This document shows positions 46,459 to 58,165 of a stretch of DNA of 64,000 nucleotides, piece after piece. A model generated the notes under the pieces. That model searched no databases, was not told where the DNA came from, and saw only the letters and a list, made by a program, of their open reading frames with translations. Origin of the DNA: Epiperipatus broadwayi (taxonomy: Eukaryota; Onychophora; Udeonychophora; Euonychophora; Peripatidae); the NCBI GenBank assembly GCA_028023455.1, contig JAQFVV010000030.1:4296501-4360500 (forward strand). Direction: 5' to 3'. Position 1 is the stretch's first letter; every line of letters starts with the position of its first letter. A program made the position numbers and the translations under genes.

Positions 46459-48305
46459 CAGTTTAGAGAATAAATCATAAACGACCAGGAGGTATTTTTT
46501 TTATTAAAGGCCGGCAGTGGGCCATAATAATCCACTGCAACAATTTCCTTAGGTTCTCTGGGAATCATGGACAACATCGGAGCTGCATATTTCTTATTTG
46601 CGGGCTTAACCCTCTGGTAAATTTCACACTGCCCAATGACCACTGCAACTTTGCCATGCATGCGTGGCCAGTAAAACCACCTTCTGATCCATCCTTCAGT
46701 CTTCATTATCCCATAGTGGCCCGACCTGCGGTGCATGTGTGCCACCATGGCAGTCCTCATGTGCCGCGGGATGACTGATCTCCATTCTGCTGGATTTTCC
46801 TTAACTCTGTATTGTAGCACACCTTGCTCCAATCTAAAATTTCGAATAGTCCGCTCGACCCAACCCCCAATCAGTTCTTTACCTTCCAATTGGTCAATGA
46901 CTGGCTGGAGTTGTTGGTCTTCTCCCTGAAAGTACTCCAGGCACCTCAAATCACTTTCAAGACCTTCGTCTGTTCTTAACCCTATGCTTGCTATATACAA
47001 ATTCTCAGTACTCAGATGATGTGATTGATTGTCCACTGGATTGCGACTCAGAGTATCAGCTACTACATTGTCAGACCCTTTACAATACCTCACCGTATAG
47101 TTGTATTCTTGGAGGTACAGGCTCCACCATACTAATCTGCTATTGGTGAGGTAGCTGTGGTTGATAAATTCCAGACTCTTGTGGTCAGTAACCACAATGA
47201 CCTCTGAGCCCAGTAACAGTGTTCGAAACTTCTGAAAGGCCCAAACAATGGCCAATGCCTCTTTCTCAGTGGTTGTATAATGTACCTCAGGACCTTTGAG
47301 TAGCCTGCTCAGAAAATATAGTATACCCATTCTTCCATCTTCTTGCTCTTGAGCCAAGGTCACCCCGAGACCATATCCACTGCTATCTGTCTGAACTGTG
47401 AACGGCTTTGAAAAGTCAGGAAAGGCCAGCATAACATGTTCCAAGAAACCTGTCTTCACTCTTTGGAAGGCTTGGTCCTGTTCTTCCATCCACTTCCACT
47501 CACTACCCTTTTTTAATAACTTCACCAATGGCTCCATCCGTTCTGCAAACCGTTCTTGAAAGCGGTTGTAGAATGTACACAGACCCAGAAATGATCGGAT
47601 CTGTTTCTTGGATCTAGGTGTTGGAAAGTCACGAATAGCTGAGATCTTGTCCGGGTGCGGTTTGAGTCCCTGGGCTCCCACCATGTGCCCAAGAAAGGCC
47701 ACCTCTTTCTGACACAGTGTGCTCTTCTTAATATTTATTTTTATGCCCTTTTTTTCACATTCCTCTAGAAATAGTCCTACTTCCCATATGTGTTCCTTGA
47801 TATCAGTTGAGGCTATCAACATGTCATCCATGTAAATTGTGACCATGTCCTTTATCTCTGAGGATAGCACCTGGTCCAAGCACCTGAGTAAACCGGCCCC
47901 ACTGTTTATTAGACCAAAAGGCATCCTGTTAAATTGATATGAGTGGCCCTCATATCTGAAAGATGTGTATTGGCAATCTTCCGGATGTAACTTAATTTGC
48001 CAATAACTGGCAGTCAGATCGAAGGTCGAAAATACCTTCTTTCCTTGGAACTTCCTTAGTAATTCTTGCATGGGAGGTGGTACATTGCAGTCTGGTACGG
48101 TCACTTTATTTAACTGTCGAGTGTCAAGACATAATCTAATGGATCCATCTTTTTTTTTAACTACCACCATCGGGTTGCAATACGCTGATGAGCATTTTGA
48201 TATAATTCCCCACTCTAGCATCTGATCTATTTGCTCTTTTACTGCCTTTCGGTATTGATGCAGGATGGGGTATGATCTAGCTTTGAATGTCTGGCCATCT
48301 CTCAT
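46332..48305 (-). pseudogene. Gypsy pol: reverse transcriptase, RNase H and integrase N-terminus
   Basis: 657 open codons. RT motifs appear in order: ILHQYRKAVKEQIDQML lead-in, VVVKKKDGSIRLCLDTRQLN, FSTFDLTASYWQIKL, FNRMPFGLINS, and the YMDD catalytic box. RNase H follows (VQTDSSGYGLG, TTTEKEALAIVWAFQKFR, VVTDHKSLEFI, VVADTLSRN). The integrase zinc-binding HHCC domain is next (HMHRRSGHYG..., then GQCEIYQRVK), in which the second cysteine of the usual CxxC is tyrosine, probably damaging zinc binding. The frame then leaves integrase shortly after the first catalytic Asp at a T-run. Protease lies upstream in another frame, and the open frame starts just after the frame change. Confidence 0.92.
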
Positions 48306-48835
48306 CTTAATTCTCTGCTCAAACCCTTGGATAACCCCCGGCTTGTCTGAAAAGACATGGTGATACTTGTCAATGTTTGTTGTAAGGAACTATCTTGAAC
48401 TTTCCCTTCTACTTTCATTCCATTGATCTTATCTTTGAGTTTTTCTGGGACATCCTCCTCTAAATGTAACATTCCTATCAACCATTGAGGCTCCTCTGTC
48501 AGAAAATGTACCACTTCACCCTCACAGGTGACCCGACCCCTCTCATAGTCAAGGTTACATTTGTATCTATTTAGAAAATCTGATCCCAAAAGGGCCTCAT
48601 GTACTAAACCTTTCATTATAAGGAACACATGTGAATAGCTCTTTCTATTAATTTTTAGATCCATCCATATCTGCTTTGACTCTACTTTAGTTCTCCGGTT
48701 GTCTGCCATTGCTATGTGAACTGTTTTTAGAGGGAGAATCGGTATATCTGGTTGTTCCCTTCTAATTTGGTGGTATAATCTCTCTGATACTACCGATACC
48801 TGACTGCCCGAATCCATGAGGGCTTCCACATTCAT
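48302..48835 (-). pseudogene. Gypsy aspartic protease segment
   Basis: 177 codons beginning near VEALMDSGSQVSVVS, with the catalytic Asp-Ser-Gly triad. HEALLGSDFLNRY further on is the 'LLG.D.L' block of retroviral-type proteases. It would cleave the Gag-Pol precursor. The frame runs out around 48302-48350, where the sequence leading into RT continues in a different frame, indicating an indel near 48350-48375. The start lies inside the end of the gag frame, so the methionine shown is probably not a true initiator. Confidence 0.8.
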
Positions 48836-49475
48836 TGAACCTACCTTTAAAGGGATGATGGGGCATGTCTGAAGTGCAGACCCGGTCTTCCCAAGAACAT
48901 ATTAAATTGCCTATTCTTTTTGTCCCCTGCTTATCCACATCTTTGTCACCTTTGGACCTAAGCTTATGATCCTCTATCTGTCTCCTTTCTGTGTCTATTT
49001 CTAATTGGCTCAACATTTTATCAATTGTCCCCCCTGATCTTTCTCCTCTTTTTCCCAGCATCCATCTAATTTCATTGGGTAACTTTCTGCATGCCGTTGC
49101 TACAATCTGCTCCTCTGATAGTTTACATGCATCTAGAGTTCTCAACGTAGCCACCTGCCACCTAAAAAAATGTATGTACGCTTCTCCATTACCTTCTTGA
49201 AACTCCTGCTCTACCACTTGAGCCCTCACCCTTTCTTGTATTTCCTCATTCCAGAATACATTGGTTAATGCTTCTTTATACTCCAGAAATGTTCGAGGTT
49301 GCTGACTCAGTGAATTCCACCATGTCTCTGCATGTTTCTCTAGATGATGGTATGCTATGATAACTTGGTGTTCATCTGCTATCTCATAGTACTTATAGTA
49401 TCTTTCAAGGCTCTTGAGGTGCTCTACGGGTGTCTCCTCCTTTCTCCCTCCATATATTCTTATCTTCAATTCCAT
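48762..49475 (-). pseudogene. Gypsy gag (retrotrans_gag) with degraded zinc knuckle
   Basis: The likely start is the ATG at 49475 (MELKIRIYGGRKEETPVEHL); an in-frame ATG at 49628 would add 51 residues, part of it from the untranslated leader. The body has AETWWNSLSQQPRTFLEYKE, ERVRAQVVEQEFQEGNGEAY and ACRKLPNEIRWML, the recognisable capsid block of Ty3-type Gag. The C-terminal CCHC knuckle expected before protease is not intact; CysSer... and LGKTG-like remnants occur in two frames around 48870-48900 with a TAA in one. The protein would form the particle and bind RNA. About 238 codons remain before it enters the protease region in the wrong frame. Confidence 0.8.
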
Positions 49476-49950
49476 TGCCCCTTTTTTTCCCTTTTTATAT
49501 ATCACTATTAACGCTAAATGTGCCAGGTTCGTCACCCCGGTTTCCAGTGGTCCACTGCATGACCCACCCAATAGACCTTTGCCCCTCCTTATTATCATAT
49601 TGAACAATATTGTTTTATAATATCCCAATGTTAAATAAATTCTTCAACCTCGATTTATAAACTATGACTTTATATATATACACAGGACATCCCTCAATGC
49701 TATTTTCCCCCTTGACCACTCTGGAACTTTTCTATCCGTATATTCACACCGCCAAATATGCCCATCTACTATATTACCAATATGTATTCAAACTCTTTCT
49801 GATTTATAACAAACTATTGCTTTTATTTTTCCCTTTTTCTCTTTTTTCCCTTTTTTTTTCTTTAAAAAAAAAAAATCTCCAACTCTCGTTTGTATGCTCT
49901 TTTTACGTTAGTTAGGATGCCCTTCTAAATGCCCGTTCTCTAACATTCGC

Positions 49951-49969
49951 AGCCCCACATTGGGCGCCA
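49951..49969 (-). promoter_or_regulatory. Primer-binding site, tRNA-Lys type
   Basis: Minus-strand TGGCGCCCAATGTGGGGCT lies one base inside the 5' LTR. It differs at one position from TGGCGCCCAACGTGGGGC, the known primer site complementary to tRNA-Lys1,2. Confidence 0.85.
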
Positions 49970-49970
49970 T

Positions 49971-51504
49971 TATAGTATACCTGTTATAATTTATATTGCC
50001 ATTGTATGCTTCTACCCATAGCTTCGAGTGAGGATATTTGTGAGCATGGTCTGATTCCATCTCACATGCCAATCTTACACATGGATAAGAATTATCTCAT
50101 CGAAAACGTAAATAAGGGTTCGGGTATATATATATACCTCTATTTATGGTAGCGCATCCGTACCAGCTCAATCTCAGGGTTTGGGGACTATAGTCTAACT
50201 AGAGAACAAAGCTAAACACTACCCAACTAAGTCTTATGTGTCTATCTATTCTGTCCGTTAATTTATCCGTTATAAATCTAATAACCCTTTCCGAATGTTA
50301 TCATACAATTTACCATATTTATTACCATACTTAATACTGATAAAATCTCATTTATCCACGCATATAAATATATCAATATTCAAGCGCACAGCCCATTTAC
50401 CCTGATACACACATATATAATTCATATATGCATCAAAATAGTGCAATTATACATCAGAGCTGTGTATTTAAAGTTGTTATTTTATTTAATTTAAAAGAGA
50501 TTTATTATAGCAATTAATATTGAGGTAACACTAGTTTCTTTACCAAGACACATTCATTGAACATATATTTAGTGTAAACGTCAATTACCTTAAGTACCGT
50601 CGACCGTTCACACGGCCAAAGACAAGTCCGCATTTATAATTCTCCACGAATACTGGTCTGGTTGATATAACAGATGGCAAGGATTTCCAATATGGTATAT
50701 CGAATAGCTTATTCTGGAGGTGAAGTAGACTCACTTTATGAAAGGGTCCCATTTCATAGATCTTTCGTCGCCATTACACTTGATGAACAAGAACTCTTTT
50801 GTATAGCGACATTCGTAGGTCCACTTCAGATGGGTTCCATGACAACTGTCCACTGGATCGGTTAACGAAACTAGCGCTATTGAATTAGCCCGACATTTTT
50901 GGTGAGAAATATTAATAAACTTCTTAAGAAAATTTTATACGTCCACACACTCCGTAGTCCAAGCTGCGTTTTTTTTTCTTCCCTCGAGCCCACAAAAAAG
51001 TTCTTTTGTTTTCACTCTTTAACTTTGTAAAATTTTCTTCCAATATCCCTACGCCACTATCCCGTTCTTCTATTGTTTTCCAAAGATACCCACCTGACCG
51101 TTTTCGGACTTCTTGACGCCAGTTATTACTAAACCGCCTACAGCAACTGATTTATTTTTATTTCTATCTTCATATGTTCAAAAGATTAATTAGCAAAAGA
51201 AAACACGTGTTACCGACAATATTAAGAAAAATTTTAACGGATAAAATATATATGAATAATCAATTACAACTTATACAGCTCCGTATATAATTGCTTGTAA
51301 CCATCACCGTTAATACATACGCACATTTTATACTCACATATACAAATACATTTATATAAGCATACCCACCTAACATTCACACTCTTTGTAACAGGGTTTG
51401 AATGACTATTTACATATATATCTTTTCGTATATAGTCGCTCAACATTAACACTCGCAATTAGTAATATATTACATATGCTTGTATTCGAACCCCGTTTGT
51501 TACA
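49971..51504 (-). repeat. 5' LTR of the gypsy element (right copy)
   Basis: 1534 bp, same termini as the left LTR (TGTAACAAAC... to ...GGTATACTATA on the minus strand). It would hold the promoter for the element. It is highly similar to the left LTR by eye, implying a relatively recent insertion compared with the hAT host element. Confidence 0.9.
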
Positions 51505-51746
51505 GTAGTAAACAAAATCTACTGAAGCGAAACAAGTACCAAGTCTTTGGGGTATTGAGATGGTCCAAGTTAAATTTAAAATATCAGGTTTAAAATTTAA
51601 CAAAAGTTTAAATCAATTTTATAACTTAAAACATCTTAACAACATTATTATTAATATATATATATATATTAGTAGGCATTGTTTGCAAGGCTAAAAGCCT
51701 TTAAACTATTTTACAAAAAAAAAAAAAAATTCTTCAGAGCAAAAAA

Positions 51747-54147
51747 ATGGAGACATCAAAGTGGGGCTGAAAAGTGAAAAAAGTTTTAAAAAACCCTGGA
51801 AACTGCTGAAAGCCAAAGAAATTCATTGCATAAATTTTTAAAAGTTAGTACAGACGCAGAATTGCCATCGACATTTATATCAGATAATTCAGAATTGCCT
51901 ATGTTCAAAACTTCTTCTAAAGAAGAACAAGTTGAGAAACAATAGGTTGAAATTGCTATTGAAAAAAGGGATTGCAAAAATGCAGAAAGTAGAGATAGTT
52001 CGGAAAGATGCTTCAATATAGACATCTAAGTAATAAATGATATAGCTTTATGGCCAACAATATTCACATGCTATTATTGATCATATTCTTAATAACAAAC
52101 CAAAAAATATCAGGAATATAAAGAATTTAAAATCAGTGTATTAAGACAGATATGAAGTGTATTACAGAGGACTTTCTTATGATCAGTTCTACAGAAATAA
52201 ATGGAAAAGAGAAATTGACTGATATTTTCAGAAACAAGAATAAGTGTTTACTGCTACTCTTGCAAACTCTTTTCAACAATAAAGTGTAAATTAATAACTG
52301 TTTTACAAAATTGGAGAACAATAACTTATTTTATAGGACCACAAAGTTTCAAAGGAACACATGTCAGCCATGTGTAGTATGTATAGAAGATTAACAAAAT
52401 TCAATAGAATTGATACTCAGTTATTACAGGAAAAGGAAAAAGAAGTGTTGAAAAGAGTTATATCAACAATAAAATTCTTGGGTTGCTTAGGATTTAGGGG
52501 TCATGATGAAAGCAAAGATTCCAATGGGAAAAGAAATTGTTTAACCTGCTTGGAATATCTAAGTGAGTATGATGAGTTTTTAAAGTTACATCTATAAAAA
52601 TATGCTAACCAAGGATGAGGAAATGTAAACTATTTATCTCGTTTGTGGTGAATTTGTAGGTCTTATTGGAAATCAAGTAAGAGCGAAAATAATTGAAGAA
52701 ATCAAATCTGCTATTTATTATAGTATAATTGTTGATTCTACTCTCGGTGTTTTGCATATCGATCAAGTAACTTTTGTGATGTGTTTTATCCTGTGATAAT
52801 ATAATGGAAAGATTTGTGGAATTCATTCCCATAGATAAACACACGCCTTCATATTTGGAACTAGAAGTTTTGCAAACTTTAATAAAATTAGGAGTGAATA
52901 TTAAAAACTGTTGAGGACAATCATTTGATAATGTTTCTAATATGTCAGGAAATACTCAGGTTGCACATATTAAAAAATATAGCCCAAGTGCATTTTTTAT
53001 TTTGTGAGCCTTTTATTCCGTGTGCTAATCATTTCTTAAATTTAATTGGAAATTTCACTGCAGAAAGTTGTAGCACTACAATTGAATATGTTATGTTTGT
53101 GCAGAATTTATTCATATTTTTTTCTGCATCAACCCATTGTTGGAAAATTTTAATCAGAAATCTAGAAGTGTGTAAACTCTGTCACAGTCAAAAGAGTTTC
53201 TAATACAAGTTGGTCCACAAGAGCAGATGCTGTATTAGCTATAAAACTTGGTTTCACCCATGTAAAAGAGACTTTAACTGAAATTTGTAATTCAGAAGAA
53301 GAAAAAGTTACCATAGTGGAGGCAACTTCACTTCTGAAGAAAATAAACAAATATGAAACCATCCTAATGACAGTAATTTGAAATACTATTTTACAAAGAA
53401 TAAATGCTTCTAATAAATCGCTGCAATCAATGGAGTGTGAACTATTAAAAGGATCTATCCTACTGAAGTCATTAGAAAATTTTATCAATAATTTCAGAGA
53501 ATAACTTGAAAAAGAGACAACTGATTTATCAGGGCTATCATTTAATGTGGAAGATGGACAAACTTATAGACAACAAAAGAGAGAAATGTTTTTTGATGAA
53601 AACAAAAAAGTTGGACATGAATTTACAATAAGAGAAAATTTTATAGTCAATTCATTTTATGTGATTTGTGATAACACAAGGCAGAACTTTCTTGAAGAAC
53701 TCAAGATGTATGAGCCATTTTGAATATTTTTTGATTGGAATTTATCAATACAAGAAAAAAGAATACGATAAAAAAGTTTAAGGATATTTACAAAAATGAC
53801 ATTGACGTTTGTAATTTTGAAGATGAATTTGACCATTTTTTAATATTTCTAAAAGAAAACGAGGACACCAGACATCTGTCGAACCGCCAAAGAAATGTCT
53901 TGCACATTTCCGAATGTTGAAATATTATTGAAATTTTTTTTTAACAATTTCCTTATCTAATGTGTCCGGAGAAAGATTGTTTTCTGTTTTAAAACATGTA
54001 AAAAATTATTTAAGGAGTACTATGAGAGAAGAAAGGATCAATAATATTGCTATTCTATATACAGAGCAGGAAGTTTTAAGTCGAATTGACACTGAAAAAA
54101 TAATTAACGAATTTGCAAGAAATAAAGCAAGACGGAAATTCATATAA
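51747..54147 (+). pseudogene. ZMYM1-like hAT transposase (DUF4371), degenerate
   Basis: Family blocks appear in order, interrupted by many stops and frame changes: an N-terminal SGAEK-like start then AESQRNSLHKFLKVSTDAEL (about 51750-51860); KEVLKRVISTIKFLGCLGFRG with EYLSEYDEFLKLHL (52361-52597); VGLIGNQVRAKIIEEIKSA and SIIVDST with the expected catalytic Asp (52650-52790); VERFVEFIPI, FDNVSNMSG (52815-52950); CANHFLNLIG and FFSASTHCW (53010-53145); NTSWSTRADAV; and the hAT dimerisation domain SGERLFSVLKHVKNYLRSTM with REERINNIAILY (53962-54147). An intact protein would cut and paste the transposon as a dimer. This copy is inactive, clearly older than the gypsy element inserted upstream of it. 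Confidence 0.85.
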
Positions 54148-54320
54148 AAAATGTTTTTAATAAATTCATTTAAAGTGTTATGGTATGAAAATTTTGATTA
54201 ATTTTTTTTTTTGTTAATAACTTAATGAGAGTTTTCTTGAAATATTTTTTTTCTAAATTTAGTTTGAGGGTCCCGAAATTTTTACCGCTTAGGACCCCCC
54301 ACTTGGCTTGTCCGCCTCTG

Positions 54321-55177
54321 ATCAAATGTGTGCTTTGAAATAAGATAATTATCTCCTTATATTATCAAATTACAATTTAGCTAATTAACGACTTATTACT
54401 TCTCTGCACATACTTTAAATATGTATCATTTTAATTAATTTTAAATTGGCACCTTGTAATTTGGATAGGTTTTATTACTTGGATTTATTTTTAAATACTG
54501 TCCGCCGTTTTAACTGGATGCAGTCAAATTTATTTTTAGTTTTACTTTATTACGTAAACTTATAAGCGTAGCAGTCATTTCATCCAATTTGTATTCTTTT
54601 AAAAGAAAAAAAACATTATAATTCTATTTACACTAATTTTTTAGGTACTATTATTTAATTAATTCGTTTTACTTTTGACTTATAAGTGTTTGTTCTTCTG
54701 GGAATTTTTGGTTTATCCGCAATTAAATCTTCAATTTTTGTGGTAGAACTCGTGAAAATCATTTAAGCAGGCATTTTCTACCACTTTTGGTGCAGAACCT
54801 ATTTTTAATTCCAATTGAAATATTTTACTTAGCTAGATTTTTAAAAACTATACAGCATATATTCTACATGGTGATAAGCAAGTCTTAATTTCTCTCCTAA
54901 GGGGAAAAATCTTTAAACTTGAGCCATGAACCGTGAGAACCCAGTCATTAGTAGACTAAATTAACTATAGTGGTCTCCTGAGTTGAATAGATTTTAGAAG
55001 TGTGATTAGTCACTTAAGAAAAAAAAGCTTAAAATCATAAGAGGAATTAACAGTCATTGTCTGTTAAGTATATGTGATATTACTCTTGAATATAAATCAT
55101 AACATGTGTTATTTGAAATATGATTTTTTTTTCTACAGAACAGGCTTTTTCATACCTGCACTTATATATGTAATACA
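54321..55177. other. AT-rich DNA, nothing recognised
   Basis: No feature supported right of the hAT end. Confidence 0.3.
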
Positions 55178-55400
55178 TAGGGGTTTGAACTCAGACTTTC
55201 ACACGATCCTCAACCATCATGCTATATCATATCGCCGATACACTTGATCACACACATGTTCAAAAGATAAATAATCACCAATATACTATTTCGTGCTAAA
55301 CCAGCACTCATCAGTTGGTCCAGATTATCATTTCCACACATATATACAATCCAAAGCTCAGCTTATATTAAGGTAGGCAATCTTCATACTTTAATGGACA
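55178..55400 (-). repeat. tRNA-like SINE family G, copy 1
   Basis: On the minus strand it reads ...gaccaactgatgagtgctgg, tttagcacgaaatagtatat, then tatcttttgaacatgtgtg and ends gtctgagttcaaacccct, a B-box-like T-arm. It is homologous to 62531-62760 over its whole length. Confidence 0.7.
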
Positions 55401-56031
55401 GTATATTTATATATCTGATATTAAAATATGAGTTCCATATATATATAAATGGCAAATACTTTAATATTATAACTTGTGATACTTATAAAAATGACAATAA
55501 GATGTTGTTTTACACTTCTTTACTGAAGTATGAGTAGTTTATTTAAAATTATACAACTTATCACATATGATTATTAAACTATTGACTGCTTATCTTGTAT
55601 TTGTTCAATCTCAGGCCATGTTTAGAACAATTGAAGGAAATAACTCATTGAAAGTGATCAAAATTAGAGAATATATGACTGCTCCCAAAAATGTAATGAA
55701 CACCAAACAAAAGTTTAGCTAAAATCATAAATTTGGTGCACACTATGACCAAAAATAAATTGTAAATACAATTCTAATTTGCAGTTTTGTATAATATTGT
55801 AGAATCCAGAAATGTGTCTAATGATCTAATGTGGCGTTTTAAATTAAAAAAAACACTATCAATTGAAAAAGTGAAATTAATAGTATAAATTGGTAACCAA
55901 GTCCCCCCACATAGAATTTGAGATAATAGTTTTTTTTAACACCACTTAAAAGTCTAGTTTTGTATTTAACTGTATAATAAAAAAAAATTAATTTTATGTA
56001 TTAAAAATACAATATGTTATGTGACATTTAC
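55401..56031. other. AT-rich DNA, nothing recognised
   Basis: No feature supported. Confidence 0.3.
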
Positions 56032-56065
56032 TAAGGCAATAAACCTCAAGAGTGTGTGATGTATA
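56032..56065 (+). repeat. Structured repeat family A, left piece of copy 3
   Basis: ctaaggcaataaacctcaag followed by agtgtgtgatg resembles the 5' module of family A (taaggctataaccttaagac...). The matching remainder lies beyond the LINE at 57928, so the LINE appears to have split one copy. Confidence 0.4.
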
Positions 56066-57926
56066 TATGTGATGTGATGTATTATGGCTTCTCCTTAAAC
56101 GAAGTCAAGAATATCTCAGCAATTATGCCCAGATAAACCTGTTAGCCACTTTCTTTTACATTTTCCACTCTAAATTTACCCATAATCTGCTCTATCCCAT
56201 TTCCACAACATAATTTTTGTCAACTCTATAACCTTTATATCTAAATCCCCCTTATCTTTTCCCAAACCCAGCATAAAAACCAATAATTCACTTTCTGTGT
56301 AATCACTCTTTTCATATTTATTTTTCCACAACTTCATTATATTTACCCTTTCTGTTTTCAAACATTTACATTCAATTAACAAATGCCTAATATTTTCAAT
56401 TCCTTCCTTACATAATTTACAAAATAAATCACCCATATTTTTCCATTTACATGTATATTCTTTTGTAGCTAAAGATCCCGTTCGAGCCTTAAACAATAAA
56501 CTACTTTCCTTACTATTATCATATATTAACTCACACCTAATATTCTGTTTATTTCTATATATATTTAAACTCTTTTTACTCTCCATACTATTTCTCCATC
56601 TCTCTAACTCCCTAGTCTTTATTAATAAATTTATTCTTTTATCCCATTCCTTACTACTATAACACTCAATAATCCTCTTAACACAATCATCCCATCTTTT
56701 GTACAAATATACTGATATAAATTCTTTATCCAAATCTTTTGCATAGTGCATTGCCTTTCTCACCCATCTTGTTACCTGCCCTTTACTCATAACCCAATTA
56801 AATACTATTTTAGCTATTCTTTTATTATCCATAAACTGCAATCTACCAAACATTTTCATTTTACTTTTTGCATCTCTCATATGAAAACTTGACCATCCCA
56901 TTTCTCCTTGAATTGCCTCCCTTGCTGTCCATACTTCTGCATCCAATGCATGTCTTCCTACTTCCCTTTGAGCTTTTTCTATATAATCTAATATCTTTTT
57001 ACTAACATATAATGCATCATTACCATATGTTAACCCTGCTACTGCAACTCCTTTCCATATAATTCTAGCTACATCATATTTATTATATGAAAATACTGTT
57101 AATTTCTTTATCAATCCCTTTCTTTTCTTTGCTTCATTTATCAATTTTTTCTCCCATTCATCCAAATAATTTTTCTGATTACTTAAAATAATTCCCAAAT
57201 AACTATATCTATTCACCACACTTAACTTAATATCTCCCAATAAAAATTCTACATCTTCTCTTTCCTCAGTATTAACCATCATTATATTTGATTTTTCTTC
57301 ACTAAATTTAATCCCCATCTCTTTACCCACCCTTGCACATGTCCTCAACATAACTTCCATATCTTCTCTTTTTTCTGCACACAAAAATATATCATCTGCA
57401 AAAAAAAGACCTGACAAAATATATACTACCTTACTACCTATTAACGGTATCTCTATCCCTCTTCCTAATCTTTCTATTGCTCTTTCCATTTCACTCAAAT
57501 ACAACACAAACAAAATAGGTGACATAGGGCATCCTTGCCTTAGTCCCACACCATTTTTAACTTTAATTGATTCTATATTCTCTAATTGATATATATAATA
57601 ATTATTTTCATATAATTTCTTAATAATATCTATTAAAGCTTTATCCATTCCCAAATTTGCTAAACTTATCCATAATCTATTTCTATTTACTCTATCATAT
57701 GCCTTCTCTATATCTATAAAACTCATATATAACTGTTTATCTGCATTCCTACTCATATCCATAAGTTGTGTAACTACAAATAAACTATCTCCTATATGCC
57801 TATCTAATCTAAAACCTCCTTGCATTTCACCCACTACATTATTCCCTTCCATCCATTTTACAACTTTACTAGCCACCATATACGAGAAAACTTTATATAA
57901 AACTGATGTTACCGAAAATGTGAAGG
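56066..57926 (-). mobile_element. 5'-truncated non-LTR retrotransposon (LINE)
   Basis: The minus-strand element consists of the RT and C-terminal zinc-binding region, a short 3' UTR, and a simple ATCACATC-type tail at about 56085-56060. The 5' end is truncated inside the RT fingers at about 57925, where sequence changes abruptly to repeat family A. No endonuclease domain is present. Dead on arrival through 5' truncation, yet the remaining frame is completely open, suggesting recent insertion. Confidence 0.8.
56176..57925 (-). pseudogene. LINE reverse transcriptase, C-terminal 580 codons
   Basis: Numbering from an ATG at 57954, whose first dozen codons lie in flanking repeat. RT motifs in order: MQGGFRLDRHIGDSLF (about 44-59), FIDIEKAYDRVNR with catalytic Asp (79-91), GLRQGCPMSPILF (137-149), FFADD catalytic box (184-188), KFSEEKSNIMMV, and YSYLGIIL. 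A C-terminal CxxC-x8-H-x4-C zinc-binding segment (about Cys512, Cys515, His524, Cys529) follows, as in the zf-RVT tail of several LINE clades. The frame ends at TAA (56176-56178). The protein would copy its own RNA at a nicked target. The clade cannot be fixed without a tree. No internal stops. Confidence 0.88.
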
Positions 57927-57927
57927 T

Positions 57928-58165
57928 AGGGACCTCTATAGGTCTTAACCACAAGCTTATGCTTTGGAAGAAAAAAGGGGAAATCTCTTTACTTCAACCT
58001 ACTTTCTATATAAATAGGTGAAGCTGAAGCGGTTAGATCTGAGAGCATGAAGCTATTCAATACTTCACTGATTAAGTCCAAAATTCCTATTACCAATTAG
58101 TACTTGCGAAATCTTTTGATTTATAATGAGTCAATGGAATGATCTTATAGTTGGGGCACATTTTC
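57928..58165 (+). repeat. Structured repeat family A, right piece of copy 3
   Basis: Begins agggacctctataggtctta and continues through cctactttctatataaatag, gagcatgaagctattcaata, cttcactgattaagtcc and gcgaaatcttttgatttata, in the same order as copies at 11980 and 60790. Confidence 0.7.

Larger units (their letters stand above)
44056..51504 (-). mobile_element. Ty3/gypsy LTR retrotransposon, inactive copy
   Basis: A 7449-bp element on the minus strand, flanked by the 4-bp duplication gtag (44052-44055 and 51505-51508). Order on the minus strand: 5' LTR (51504-49971), tRNA-Lys-type primer-binding site, gag, protease, RT-RNase H, integrase, polypurine tract, 3' LTR (45667-44056). RT-RNase H-integrase order identifies Ty3/gypsy. 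No env is visible between integrase and the 3' LTR. Long LTRs with a tRNA-Lys primer recall the Osvaldo/Ulysses group, but that is a guess. Reading frames are broken between protease and RT and inside integrase, so the copy is not autonomous. Confidence 0.9.
43274..54320 (+). mobile_element. ZMYM1/DUF4371-type hAT transposon, split by a gypsy insertion
   Basis: The right end, read inward on the minus strand, is CAGAGGCGGACAAGCC... followed by a G-rich block. The left end is ctgaggcagattaagcagcc, then gtagggccccaaaat and ggggccctga. Terminal CAGAGGCGGA followed by a GGGGCCC-rich segment is typical of hAT elements encoding ZMYM1-like transposases. The coding remnant lies at 51747-54147. Removing the gypsy element (44056-51504) leaves about 3.6 kb, a normal autonomous size. 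No convincing 8-bp TSD was found, so the exact ends are uncertain. Confidence 0.65.

Noticed and set aside
43266-54328. 8-bp target duplication for the hAT element
   Set aside because: The octamers next to the inferred ends (ttgcccat and atcaaatg) do not match; the left end is diverged and cannot be placed exactly.
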